A DNA stretch of 24,740 nucleotides, taken from Firmicutes bacterium UBA5559. GTDB taxonomy: Bacteria > Bacillota > Clostridia > Peptostreptococcales > Anaerovoracaceae. The stretch lies in the NCBI GenBank assembly GCA_002425705.1, contig DIMT01000006.1:28884-53623 (forward strand), in the 5' to 3' direction. The translations under genes and the position numbers were made by a program. Of the stretch, positions 14,973 to 21,782 are shown one piece after another. Under the pieces are notes generated by a model. The model saw nothing but the letters and a program-made list of their open reading frames with translations, was not told the DNA's origin and made no database searches. How positions within the stretch are numbered: position 1 is the first letter of the stretch; every line of letters begins with the position of its first letter.

Positions 14973-15004
14973 AGCGAGACAGCGAGACAGCGAAACAGTG
15001 AGAC
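14973..15004. repeat. Four tandem octamers in repeat copy B
   Basis: AGCGAGAC, AGCGAGAC, AGCGAAAC and AGTGAGAC follow one another without gaps. The matching place in copy A (2050-2073) has only three, more degenerate units, so the octamer number varies between the copies. Confidence 0.72.
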
Positions 15005-15062
15005 GTGGCGTTTGAGGGCGACTTGGCCCAGAGAGTGCCAGAGGTACTCTAAACCAGGCCAC

Positions 15063-15297
15063 TTAGACAATTTATCGACTTTATAGCTGAAATTGGTATA
15101 AAATCAACCTTTCCAGGGCCCTTCTGGCTTTCATTTCGGCCTGATTTGTAAGTTTATGGCAGTAGGTATCGATTTTAAATCGATACCTTCCTCCTCTTCC
15201 TTCCAGCCCGTCTCGAGGCAGGTTGAAATTCTATTATTAGTTGAGCCGACTCAAATTTTTATACCAAAGAATCAAAAAAAGTTGCCGGATTGTCTAA
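15063..15297. repeat. 235-base core with inverted ends, copy B (MITE-like or structured RNA)
   Basis: TTAGACAAT (15063-15071) pairs with ATTGTCTAA (15289-15297). TTGGTATAAAA (15093-15103) pairs with TTTTATACCAA (15257-15267). The block spacing is identical to copy A. The right 41 bases are identical in the two copies, and the left 41 differ at only two positions. TTGGTATAAAA also resembles an extended -10 element. No target-site duplication could be recognised at the core's ends because the flanks are themselves repeated. Confidence 0.8.
15164..15188. repeat. Central palindrome of repeat copy B
   Basis: AGGTATCGATTT and its exact complement flank a single T, giving 12-bp arms, two longer than in copy A. 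It is the most symmetric site in the repeat. Confidence 0.75.
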
Positions 15298-15398
15298 AGG
15301 GGCTCTCAAGGCCCGCAAGGGGCTCAAGACTCTCAAGAGGCTCCGGGCCCTCCGGGGGACTCAAGGAGCTAAAGGCTCTCGGGGGCCTCAAGGGTGTC
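15297..15398. repeat. Degenerate G/C-rich tandem tail, copy B
   Basis: The first 20-base unit (AAGGGGCTCTCAAGGCCCGC) is identical to copy A. Later units diverge into CTCAAG, GGGG and CTCCGGG variants, so the tail has evolved faster than the core. Confidence 0.6.
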
Positions 15399-15429
15399 TA
15401 CAATCAGCCTTTTCCGCACTTTCAGCATT

Positions 15430-15663
15430 TCAGCACCGGCTGTTCCTAAAGTCCCGGTACTTGAACCGGAAGTCAAAGATAACGATGCCTACTGCTGCCG
15501 CCGGCAGCAGGAAACGAATAACCTGAAGGAGCGGCGTCCCCGGGGTTTTGGACATGAAGTAGAACATGCCAAAGCCTATGGCCAGAACGGCAGCGTATTC
15601 CAGGAGGGCGATGCCGAAGGCAATGGTGTAGACTCGGCGGACGGATTTTTTGTTTTGTTGCAT
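15430..15663 (-). CDS. Small two-helix membrane protein, unknown function
   Basis: A 77-residue protein with a short basic start (MQQNKKSVRRVY), two hydrophobic segments (about residues 12-35 and 45-63) and a charged tail (DFRFKYRDFRNSRC), which suggests two membrane helices. I do not recognise a family. A GTG at 15672 would add three residues. The ATG at 15661-15663 is preferred because CGAAGGTG lies 6-8 bases upstream. It begins 18 bases after the DUF4143 ATPase gene ends and is probably co-transcribed with it. Its 3' end nearly touches the long repeat. Confidence 0.62.
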   Translation of the reverse strand: MQQNKKSVRRVYTIAFGIALLEYAAVLAIGFGMFYFMSKTPGTPLLQVIRFLLPAAAVGIVIFDFRFKYRDFRNSRC

Positions 15664-15681
15664 AGCAATCACCTTCGATTA

Positions 15682-16893
15682 TTACGACAACAGCCATTGA
15701 ATCAAGTTGATGTGCTTTATGCCCTCGTAGTCTCGATTCACGATGATATCGTCCAGAGTAAGAAGGATTTTAGGGTAGTTATCATTAATTTTTTGTAGTG
15801 AAGCCAATTCTCTTTTCAGGGTAGAGTCCTCCATCACCGTGGCTGCAACTTGATAATAGGCCAGCTCACTGCCATTTTGAGCTACAAAATCGACTTCACC
15901 TCCGGTCATCTGGCCAACGTACACTCGATTCCCTCTTCGCAGCAGCTCCAGGTAAACCACATTTTCAATTAAGTGCCCCAGATCTCTTCCCTGCTTGCTC
16001 AAAAGAAGACGACGGAAACCCAAATCAGCAACATAATATTTCTCCAGGTTTGCGAGATATTGCTTTCCCTTAATATCATAGCGTTTTGCCTGATAGATCA
16101 GGAGGCTGTCCATCAATCCCTGGAGGTATTTTTCAACGGTTCGGGAATCAATTTTTCTTCCTGATGAAGTCAGGGTATTGGCCACCTTTGAACTGGATAA
16201 AAGACTGCCTATATTATCAAAAACAAATCGGATGACATCTTCCAGCATCATGACATCCGTGATCCGCTGCCTGGCCACTACATCCTTTAAAAGAACCGAA
16301 CTGTAGATACCCCGGAGATATTCCACGATATCTTTATCATTACCCTGTAGCTGCATCGCATAGGGCAAGGAACTCTCGGTCAAATATTGCTCAAACAATT
16401 TCTTGGGAGGCTCATCGATTCCCAGGTTTTCCATGCCCTGACAATATTCTTTAAAGGATAGCGGCAGCATTTGGAGTTCAATATAGCGTCCCGTAAGAAG
16501 GGTTGCCAATTCTCCGGACATGAACCAAGCATTGGAACCGGTTATATATAAGTCAACATTGCACTTAATAAAAAGGTTGTCCACCACTCGTTCAAACTGA
16601 TCTACATGCTGTATCTCATCCAGGAATATATAGTTTTTACGATTAGCCAGCAGTCTGCTGCTCAGATAGTCGTATAGGGTTCGGTAGTCCTTCAGGGCTT
16701 CATAGGCCAGTTCTTCAAAATTAATATTGATCATCTGCTCCGGCGAAACGCCGTTATTCAACAGGTATTCCCGATACATTTCAAAAATAGTTGACTTCCC
16801 GCACCTTCTGATTCCGGATACCACCTTTATGATCTGCCTGTCTTTGTTCCGGATCAAAAAGTCCATGTACTCTTTGCGATAAATGTAATTCAC
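15682..16893 (-). CDS. AAA-type ATPase with DUF4143 C-terminal domain
   Basis: A 403-residue protein of a large, poorly characterised family in anaerobes. The N-terminal ATPase has Walker A GIRRCGKST (27-35), Walker B YIFLDEIQ (88-95) and the sensor YITGSNAW (about 116-123). A middle wing region (RGIYSSVLLKDVVARQRI) precedes the DUF4143 domain, a PD-(D/E)XK-like fold, with GHLIENVVYLELLRRG and GGEVDFVAQNGSELAYYQVA. There the usual catalytic lysine place is glutamine, as is common in the family, so nuclease activity is doubtful. The start is GTG at 16891-16893 behind GAGGGGGTG; a promoter lies just upstream. Function is unknown. Confidence 0.9.
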   Translation of the reverse strand: MNYIYRKEYMDFLIRNKDRQIIKVVSGIRRCGKSTIFEMYREYLLNNGVSPEQMININFEELAYEALKDYRTLYDYLSSRLLANRKNYIFLDEIQHVDQFERVVDNLFIKCNVDLYITGSNAWFMSGELATLLTGRYIELQMLPLSFKEYCQGMENLGIDEPPKKLFEQYLTESSLPYAMQLQGNDKDIVEYLRGIYSSVLLKDVVARQRITDVMMLEDVIRFVFDNIGSLLSSSKVANTLTSSGRKIDSRTVEKYLQGLMDSLLIYQAKRYDIKGKQYLANLEKYYVADLGFRRLLLSKQGRDLGHLIENVVYLELLRRGNRVYVGQMTGGEVDFVAQNGSELAYYQVAATVMEDSTLKRELASLQKINDNYPKILLTLDDIIVNRDYEGIKHINLIQWLLS

Positions 16894-16917
16894 ACCGACA
16901 CCCCCTCTCTTAATTAC

Positions 16918-16945
16918 ATTATAATAAAATTTTCCAACAAATCAA
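16918..16945 (-). promoter_or_regulatory. Promoter of the DUF4143 ATPase gene
   Basis: On the minus strand TTGATT (16940-16945) and TATAAT (16918-16923) are separated by 16 bases. The -35 box touches the last base of the preceding terminator hairpin, so the two elements are packed end to end. Confidence 0.7.
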
Positions 16946-16989
16946 TTAAAAAGAAACATCAAAATGAAATTTTGATGTTTCTTTTTAAT
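16945..16989 (-). terminator. Perfect 21-bp hairpin, probable terminator after the SDR gene
   Basis: Positions 16945-16965 and 16969-16989 are exact complements around a GAA loop. The stem is A/T-rich, with AAAAAGAAACATC in one arm. On the minus strand the hairpin begins 46 bases after the SDR stop, and its 3' arm ends in TTTCTTTTTAAT, a U-rich run. By symmetry it could also act on plus-strand transcripts. Confidence 0.75.
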
Positions 16990-17035
16990 AATATCGCATT
17001 ACAATGCAGCTTTTCTTCAACGCGCGCCTATTCCT

Positions 17036-17833
17036 TTAATAATACAACTCCGCCGGTCCCTTGTATTCCTGAATGGTGTTACCCCCGTCCACCACCAGAT
17101 CCTGCCCGGTGATATAGGAAGCTTCCCTGGAGGCTAGAAAGACAATGGCATTGGCCACTTCCACTCCGTCTCCACCTCGGCCGGCCGGCGTGTTGAGGCC
17201 GCCAGCCGCTTCGCTTTCTGTCTGGGAGGCGGTGGCAATCCATCCGGGGAGCACGTTGTTGATGGTGATGTCGTGCTTGGCCACTTCAATGGCGATGGAC
17301 CGGCTCATGCCGCAGACCGCTGCCTTAGCTGCACTGTAGGCCGCTTCTCCAGGGTTGCTGACCACGGGGCCGGTGACGGAGGATACGTTAACGATCCTGC
17401 CATATTTCTGCCGGATCATATGAGGAATCACATTTTTTGTCACGTTAAAGGTGAGGGTTAGATTTCGGCCGATGGACTTGTCCCAGCTTTCGTAGCTGAC
17501 CTGGTCGAAGGTGGTGAAATCTTCTTCTTCTCCCACCTGGGTCATCCCTGCGTTGTTGATCAGAACGTGGATTCCCCCAAAGTCCTGTATAATCTGTTTT
17601 ATTACCTCTTCCACCTGGCTCCGGTCCATCAAGTCTGCCACATATCCCCGGGCTTCGATGCCCAGCTCTTTGAGTTCTTCTTCCCGCTCCCGAATCCTTT
17701 CCGTGGTGGAAATCAAAGCGATTTTTCCCCCCAGCTCTCCCAGGATCTTTGCTGCTGAAAAGCCGATTCCCGAGGGACTTCCTGCTCCGGTTACCAGGCA
17801 CACTTGGTCAGTAAAATGGATAAATGATTTCAT
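17036..17833 (-). CDS. SDR family oxidoreductase
   Basis: A 265-residue NAD(P)-dependent short-chain dehydrogenase/reductase. The Rossmann glycine motif is TGAGSPSGIG (15-24). NNAG is at 93-96, and the catalytic triad is S151 or S152 (NVSSVTG), Y166 and K170 (YSAAK). The C-terminal YITGQDLVVDGG is the family hallmark. A longer frame opens at 17923, but its lysine-rich leader looks non-coding. The ATG at 17831-17833 has AAGGAG 6 bases upstream and starts at the fold. The substrate cannot be read; 3-oxoacyl, secondary alcohol or sugar reductases are all possible. It is bounded by terminators on both sides, so it is probably monocistronic. A TACAAT -10-like box lies about 60 bases upstream without a good -35. 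Confidence 0.92.
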   Translation of the reverse strand: MKSFIHFTDQVCLVTGAGSPSGIGFSAAKILGELGGKIALISTTERIREREEELKELGIEARGYVADLMDRSQVEEVIKQIIQDFGGIHVLINNAGMTQVGEEEDFTTFDQVSYESWDKSIGRNLTLTFNVTKNVIPHMIRQKYGRIVNVSSVTGPVVSNPGEAAYSAAKAAVCGMSRSIAIEVAKHDITINNVLPGWIATASQTESEAAGGLNTPAGRGGDGVEVANAIVFLASREASYITGQDLVVDGGNTIQEYKGPAELYY

Positions 17834-17924
17834 GAGATGCTCCTTTTCCATTGTGTTCTTTTCTTTTTTGTCTTTTTCTTTTCTGATTGTATCATGTTTT
17901 AGATCGCTTTCCCACAAGCCCAAG

Positions 17925-17957
17925 AAAAAACCTGACGGGGATTTTCACCCGGTCAGG
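17925..17957 (-). terminator. Intrinsic terminator after the radical SAM gene
   Basis: On the minus strand CCTGACCGGG and CCCCGTCAGG form a G/C-rich stem (17931-17957), immediately followed by six T residues (17925-17930). It lies 15 bases after the radical SAM stop codon. Confidence 0.9.
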
Positions 17958-17971
17958 CCTAATTTATTTTC

Positions 17972-18907
17972 CTATCTCAGCCGGAAGGTGTCATAGCCTT
18001 TGTAAGTGATGACCTCCACGTCACGGGCTTCCCGGAGCCGCTTCATGATTACTGGAATATCCGGGCATTCTCTGGTCTGGAGGAATCCTTCCATTTCGTA
18101 CTGGTTCATCGGATGGCGTTTGATGATGGCCCGGATGGCTTCGTAGTCATCCTTGATTTCACTATGAAAGCCTTCGGATTCCAGAAGGTCAATGGGGGTC
18201 CCTCCCAGCATCCGAACAGCGGCATCCATTCTTTCCGGGGATACGGCACCTACGCCAGACTCCGCCGGAGGACGAATCGGAGTATTGATATACAGGCGGT
18301 CATACCGAATTTTTTCCAGATGTTCTTTGTACTTTTTCAGCGATTCATCATCGTCATTGATTCCTTCGATCAGCATCAGTTCAATCCAGAGCTGTCCCGG
18401 GTATTCCTGGGAGAAATGCCGAATCCCGTATTCAATCATATCAAAACAAATGCTGCCATGGGGGCGGTTTATCTTTTGGAAGGAGACCTGATCCCAGGCG
18501 TCCATGGTAGGCAGGACGATATCTGCAAGCATCAGCTCCGCCCGAACATCATGGTCATACAAGAGGGCACCGTTGGTGATGACAGCCACTGGCTTTTCAC
18601 TTCGCAGCCTAATCCCTTCGATTAGTTTCCCAAGCCCAAGATAGAGGGTCGGTTCCCCTTCCCCCACGATAGTGATCACATCATAGCCCAGGTTTTCCTC
18701 CAACACCCGATCCAATTCTGCTAAAATGTCTTCTACTGGGAAATACAGACTGCGCCGATTGGACATATGGTCTGTCCTGCCCAGCTGGCAGTAAATGCAG
18801 GAGTAGTTGCAGGTCTTTTTTGGAATGGGGCTGATTCCCAGGGAAATTCCCAGACGCCTGGAAGGAACCGGTCCGTATACATATTTATAGGGTTTTTCAG
18901 ATGCCAC
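17972..18907 (-). CDS. Radical SAM protein, COG0731-like with C-terminal winged-helix
   Basis: A 311-residue radical SAM enzyme. CNYSCIYC supplies the three cluster cysteines (C33, C37, C40). The start YVYGPVPSRRLGISLGISPIP and GEGEPTLYLGLGKLIEGI are typical of the COG0731 group related to the wyosine-synthesis fold. The last 60 residues (KRHPMNQYEMEGFLQ and on to the end) look like a winged-helix domain. The start is GTG at 18905-18907, preceded by AAAGGAG. It follows the DUF5320 gene with a hairpin in between and ends at its own terminator. The substrate is unknown; no partner peptide gene is evident unless the glycine-rich DUF5320 protein is involved, which is speculation. Confidence 0.9.
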   Translation of the reverse strand: MASEKPYKYVYGPVPSRRLGISLGISPIPKKTCNYSCIYCQLGRTDHMSNRRSLYFPVEDILAELDRVLEENLGYDVITIVGEGEPTLYLGLGKLIEGIRLRSEKPVAVITNGALLYDHDVRAELMLADIVLPTMDAWDQVSFQKINRPHGSICFDMIEYGIRHFSQEYPGQLWIELMLIEGINDDDESLKKYKEHLEKIRYDRLYINTPIRPPAESGVGAVSPERMDAAVRMLGGTPIDLLESEGFHSEIKDDYEAIRAIIKRHPMNQYEMEGFLQTRECPDIPVIMKRLREARDVEVITYKGYDTFRLR

Positions 18908-18934
18908 CTTCTTCTCCTCTTTCCTTTCAATAGA

Positions 18935-18960
18935 AAACGGGCAGGAGAAATCCCCTGCCC
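18935..18960 (-). terminator. Terminator or attenuator between DUF5320 and radical SAM genes
   Basis: GGGCAGG (18939-18945) pairs with CCTGCCC (18954-18960). On the minus strand the stem is followed by CGTTTTC. It lies only 28 bases before the radical SAM start and leaves no room for a separate promoter, so partial read-through is likely. Confidence 0.75.
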
Positions 18961-18967
18961 ATCCGGC

Positions 18968-19180
18968 CTATTTATCTAGTTCTTCCAGTTGTTTGCTGAC
19001 TTCATCCAGACGGCTCTTTAGAAATTCCTGCTGATCTTTTAGCACTTCCTTATCCGTCCATCCAGAAGCCATACCGGCCATAAATCGGCCACCCGGTTTG
19101 CGGCATCCGTAACCGGCACCGGGACCCATGCCCCTGCCCATTCTTCGGCCCATTGGGCCTGTTCCATCTCTTCCTGGCAT
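18968..19180 (-). CDS. DUF5320 family small protein
   Basis: A 70-residue protein. Its first half is rich in glycine, methionine and arginine (RDGTGPMGRRMGRGMGPGAGYGCRKPGG). Its second half is a charged helix (LKDQQEFLKSRLDEVSKQLEELDK), probably a short coiled coil. This two-part plan is typical of DUF5320, a family often found near iron-sulfur or MinD/Mrp-type ATPase genes; its function is unknown. A single cysteine (C26) is present. The ATG at 19178-19180 follows AAGGAGGG. A strong promoter with a palindrome directly precedes the gene. Confidence 0.85.
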   Translation of the reverse strand: MPGRDGTGPMGRRMGRGMGPGAGYGCRKPGGRFMAGMASGWTDKEVLKDQQEFLKSRLDEVSKQLEELDK

Positions 19181-19229
19181 AATAAAACCCTCCTTGTGTC
19201 TTCAAAGCCTTTCGGCCAATTGTTTGTTT

Positions 19230-19281
19230 ATGGCATATGCCATTTATAGTTTTATTATACCTCGTTTCTGTCATATGTCAA
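19230..19281 (-). promoter_or_regulatory. Consensus promoter of the DUF5320 gene with downstream palindrome
   Basis: On the minus strand TTGACA (19276-19281) and TATAAT (19254-19259) are separated by 16 bases. ATGGCATATGCCAT (19230-19243), a perfect 14-base palindrome, begins a few bases after the expected start site. It is positioned as a repressor operator; the cognate regulator is not known. The promoter lies just beyond the fic stop codon. Confidence 0.82.
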
Positions 19282-19304
19282 TAACTATTTCGAGAATATT
19301 TTCG

Positions 19305-20087
19305 TCACTCTTCGATCAGCCTGGTATGACGCCGACTCTTCCTGACCTTCTTCCGGGGCTCTCCCCTTCCCTTTAACGCCTCCAGGATGGCACCGCATAA
19401 AAACTGGATCAGGGGCCCGCAATCCCCCAGTTGGTCGGATTCCAGAAGGGAGCCGTAGTAGCCCTCCTGATGGTGTTGAATGATGGGATCCACCGGAATC
19501 CGGAAGAAAATCGGATTCCAATGGCCAAGTAAAAGGGTCTGCCACAACCGGCCCATCCGGCCGTTGCCGTCGGCGAATGGGTGGATGGCTTCAAATTCAT
19601 AGTGGAAAACACAGCTTTTAATCAAGGGATGCTCTTTAGCATCCCTGGTCCAGGAAAGCAAATCCTCCAATCGATGGGGAATGTCCTCATGGGCCCCTGC
19701 CCGGTAAATCATCGCTTCCCCCTCAAAGATGCCTGCTTCCTCCCGACGAAAAGTTCCGGCCCCTGCCAACTGATTTCCCATCATCAACCGATGGGCTTTT
19801 TTTATGTCGTCAACAGAAAAGGGATCCAGTTCCGGCAGCAACCGGTAAACCTTTTCCGCCGCCTCATCCGGCTCCAACCCCTCGATGGCGAAGGAAGCTT
19901 CTGCCATGGCATGCCAGGCTTGTACCCGAGCTTGGTTTTTATTACTTCCCTGCAAATCTTTTTTCTCTTCCGCTTCTGCCATTTCTGACATCTCTGTCAG
20001 TTCTGCCATTCCTGCCAGTAATCCTTCGATTTCCAGCAAAACAGCCTCCGCTGAACGCCACAGGGTATATTTTGGAATATTATTCAT
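19305..20087 (-). CDS. Fic family protein with built-in inhibitory motif
   Basis: A 260-residue protein of the AMP-transferase (Fic/DOC) fold. The catalytic loop HPFADGNGRMGR is intact (169-180), with the flap region GTFRREEAGIF at 111-121. An inhibitory helix motif of the (S/T)xxxE(G/N) type is present before the core (SFAIEG, 65-70), as in class II Fic proteins that are autoinhibited. Fic enzymes transfer AMP from ATP to protein hydroxyls; the target here is unknown. The C-terminus is lysine/arginine-rich. The ATG at 20085-20087 follows AGGAGA. It is divergent from the Lrp regulator and ends just before the DUF5320 promoter. No separate antitoxin gene is seen. Confidence 0.92.
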   Translation of the reverse strand: MNNIPKYTLWRSAEAVLLEIEGLLAGMAELTEMSEMAEAEEKKDLQGSNKNQARVQAWHAMAEASFAIEGLEPDEAAEKVYRLLPELDPFSVDDIKKAHRLMMGNQLAGAGTFRREEAGIFEGEAMIYRAGAHEDIPHRLEDLLSWTRDAKEHPLIKSCVFHYEFEAIHPFADGNGRMGRLWQTLLLGHWNPIFFRIPVDPIIQHHQEGYYGSLLESDQLGDCGPLIQFLCGAILEALKGRGEPRKKVRKSRRHTRLIEE

Positions 20088-20126
20088 CTAATTTCTCCTG
20101 TATTCGCATATTATTTCGAATATTTC

Positions 20127-20155
20127 TTTACACGCCGCATATAACATGCTAAAAT
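20127..20155 (+). promoter_or_regulatory. Promoter of the Lrp-AzlCD genes
   Basis: TTTACA (20127-20132) and TAAAAT (20150-20155) are 17 bases apart on the plus strand. TATTCG (20101-20106) and CGAATA (20117-20122) form an imperfectly spaced inverted repeat just upstream, between the divergent fic and Lrp genes; this could be an Lrp-type site but is weak evidence. Confidence 0.65.
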
Positions 20156-20212
20156 TCCATATACTAAAAATTTATTATCTAATGAACAACCAATCAAAAG
20201 GGAGGAACCATT

Positions 20213-20692
20213 ATGACCATCCATCTGGATAAAACAGACCGGGCGATTCTGAAGGAACTTCAGCAGGACAGCTCCATTTCCAATCTGGACCTTTCGAAGC
20301 AGATCGGCCTTTCCCCTTCCGCCTGCCTGGCCCGGACCAAAAACCTGGTAGAGTCTGGCGTGATCACCGGCTTCACTACCCTGGTAGACGAAAAGAAGCT
20401 GGGAATGGAAGTCACTGCCTTTGTGCTGATCAATCTGTCCCCCTTGAACCGGGACACCATCGCTGCTTTCTTAAAGGATATCAGCAGATACCCTCAGATT
20501 CAAGAGTGTTATTCCCTAACCGGAAGCCACGATTTTCTGCTGAAAATCGTCTCCCGCAACATGGAAAGCTATCGGAATTTTCTCATCGATTCCCTGATGA
20601 AGAGCAGTACCGTCAGCAGTGCTGTCACCAGCATGGTCATGGGGGTGGAGAAGTACAGCACCTACTTACCGGTGGAAGAGGAGGGTCTCTAG
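20213..20692 (+). CDS. Lrp/AsnC family transcriptional regulator
   Basis: A 159-residue regulator. The N-terminal helix-turn-helix (LDKTDRAILKELQQDSSISNLDLSKQIGLSPSACLARTKNL, residues 5-46) is followed by a RAM ligand domain (about 68-150) with ECYSLTGSHDFLLKIVS, the amino-acid-binding stretch. It is followed immediately by azlC (its TAG stop shares a base with the azlC GTG start). The layout matches azlB-azlC-azlD of Bacillus, where an Lrp-like repressor controls branched-chain amino acid export. Control of the downstream pair by this protein is inferred. The ATG at 20213 follows GGGAGG. Confidence 0.93.
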   Translation: MTIHLDKTDRAILKELQQDSSISNLDLSKQIGLSPSACLARTKNLVESGVITGFTTLVDEKKLGMEVTAFVLINLSPLNRDTIAAFLKDISRYPQIQECYSLTGSHDFLLKIVSRNMESYRNFLIDSLMKSSTVSSAVTSMVMGVEKYSTYLPVEEEGL

Positions 20693-21423
20693 TGCGCGAA
20701 ATGAAAAAAGCTCTGAAAGCCGCCTTTCCCCATACCATCCCCATCCTGACCGGCTTTCTTTTTATCGGGATGGCTTACGGCATGCTGATGGACAGCAAGG
20801 GCTACGGCCCCGGGTGGTCTTTTTTATTCAGCCTCATCGTCCTGGCGGGATCCGCCCAGTTTGTGGGGGTCACTTTCCTGACCTCTGCCTTTAATCCCCT
20901 ATATGCCTTCTTCATGACCCTGATGATTAATGCCCGGCATCTGTTTTACGGCATTTCCATGCTGGAACGATACAAGGATATGGGTAAACTCAAACCCTAT
21001 CTGATTTATGGCCTCTGTGACGAGACCTTTTCTGTGATCTGTGCCACCACACCGCCGGAAGGGGTCAATGTCAAATGGTTCCGGTTCTCCATCACCGCCC
21101 TCCATCAGTTGTACTGGATTACCGGCAGCGTTCTCGGGGGCCTGCTGGGCTCCATGATCACTTTCAACACCAAGGGACTGGATTTCGTGCTGACCGCCCT
21201 CTTCGTGGTCATCTTTACCAGCCAGTGGAAGGCTCATCCCAACCACAAGCCAGCCCTGATCGGCCTGTTCAGCACGGCAGCCTGCCTGATTCTCTTCGGG
21301 CCAGACCGGTTCATCATCCCGGCCATGATCGGCATCATCCTGCTGCTGATCCTTTTCAAGAAGCAGATTCGCGGTCCCATTCCGGAACCAGAGCAGGGAG
21401 AGGAGGAAATCCAGTGCCTTTAA
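20692..21423 (+). CDS. azlC: Branched-chain amino acid exporter large subunit AzlC
   Basis: A 243-residue membrane protein of the AzlC family, the large subunit of a two-part branched-chain amino acid exporter. It has hydrophobic segments from about residues 15-40 onward and the family region GSAQFVGVTFL, followed by MINARHLFYGISML, which is diagnostic. The GTG at 20692-20694 is chosen over a longer upstream frame and over the ATG at 20701. AGGAGG lies 7 bases before it, and the start overlaps the regulator's TAG by one base. It overlaps azlD by 10 bases. Confidence 0.94.
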   Translation: MREMKKALKAAFPHTIPILTGFLFIGMAYGMLMDSKGYGPGWSFLFSLIVLAGSAQFVGVTFLTSAFNPLYAFFMTLMINARHLFYGISMLERYKDMGKLKPYLIYGLCDETFSVICATTPPEGVNVKWFRFSITALHQLYWITGSVLGGLLGSMITFNTKGLDFVLTALFVVIFTSQWKAHPNHKPALIGLFSTAACLILFGPDRFIIPAMIGIILLLILFKKQIRGPIPEPEQGEEEIQCL

Positions 21424-21749
21424 CAACTACTCAAACCTTGATCATCATGGGGGCCATGACCCTGGGAACGGTCATTACCCGGTTTCTTCCTTTTATATTA
21501 TTCCGCACCCCCAAATCCGAGCACTCGGTCATCACCTATCTGGGGCAGACACTTCCCTATGCCGCTATCGGCCTTTTGGTGGTATACTGTTTGAAAGGGG
21601 TCACCTTTACCGCCACCTCCGGCTGGGTCCCCGAAGCCATATCCATTGCATTCACCACTCTGCTTCACGTCTGGAAGGGAAACACCCTGCTCAGCATCGG
21701 GCTGGGGACGGTCCTGTACATGGTGCTGGTTCAAGTGGTATTTGTGTAA
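21414..21749 (+). CDS. azlD: Branched-chain amino acid exporter small subunit AzlD
   Basis: A 111-residue, four-helix membrane protein. TLGTVITRFLPFILFRTPK and LGQTLPYAAIGLLVVYCLKGV are family features. The longer frame is a shadow of azlC; the true start is the GTG at 21414-21416, with AGGAGG (21401-21406) 7 bases before it. It overlaps the azlC stop, so the subunits are translationally coupled and probably made in equal amounts. Confidence 0.92.
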   Translation: MPLTTTQTLIIMGAMTLGTVITRFLPFILFRTPKSEHSVITYLGQTLPYAAIGLLVVYCLKGVTFTATSGWVPEAISIAFTTLLHVWKGNTLLSIGLGTVLYMVLVQVVFV

Positions 21750-21782
21750 GATTCATGAGCGAATAGAAGAAAGGGAGGCTTT

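Larger units (their letters stand above)
14953..15402. repeat. Long non-coding direct repeat, copy B (right of dehydratase operon)
   Basis: Second copy of the element at 2030-2465, same orientation, 12.9 kb away. It begins at AAAGTGGATA (14953-14962), then octamers, TTGGCC and GGCCA, the 235-base core (15063-15297) and a degenerate G/C-rich tail. Flanking similarity outside the core is weaker and needs gaps. The bases between the promoter (14851) and 14953 show only faint similarity to 1970-2029. No protein-coding gene is supported in 14852-15429. Confidence 0.88.

Noticed and set aside
16945..16989. tRNA or small structured RNA gene
   Set aside because: The structure is a single A/T-rich hairpin with no cloverleaf or conserved RNA motif; terminator is simpler.
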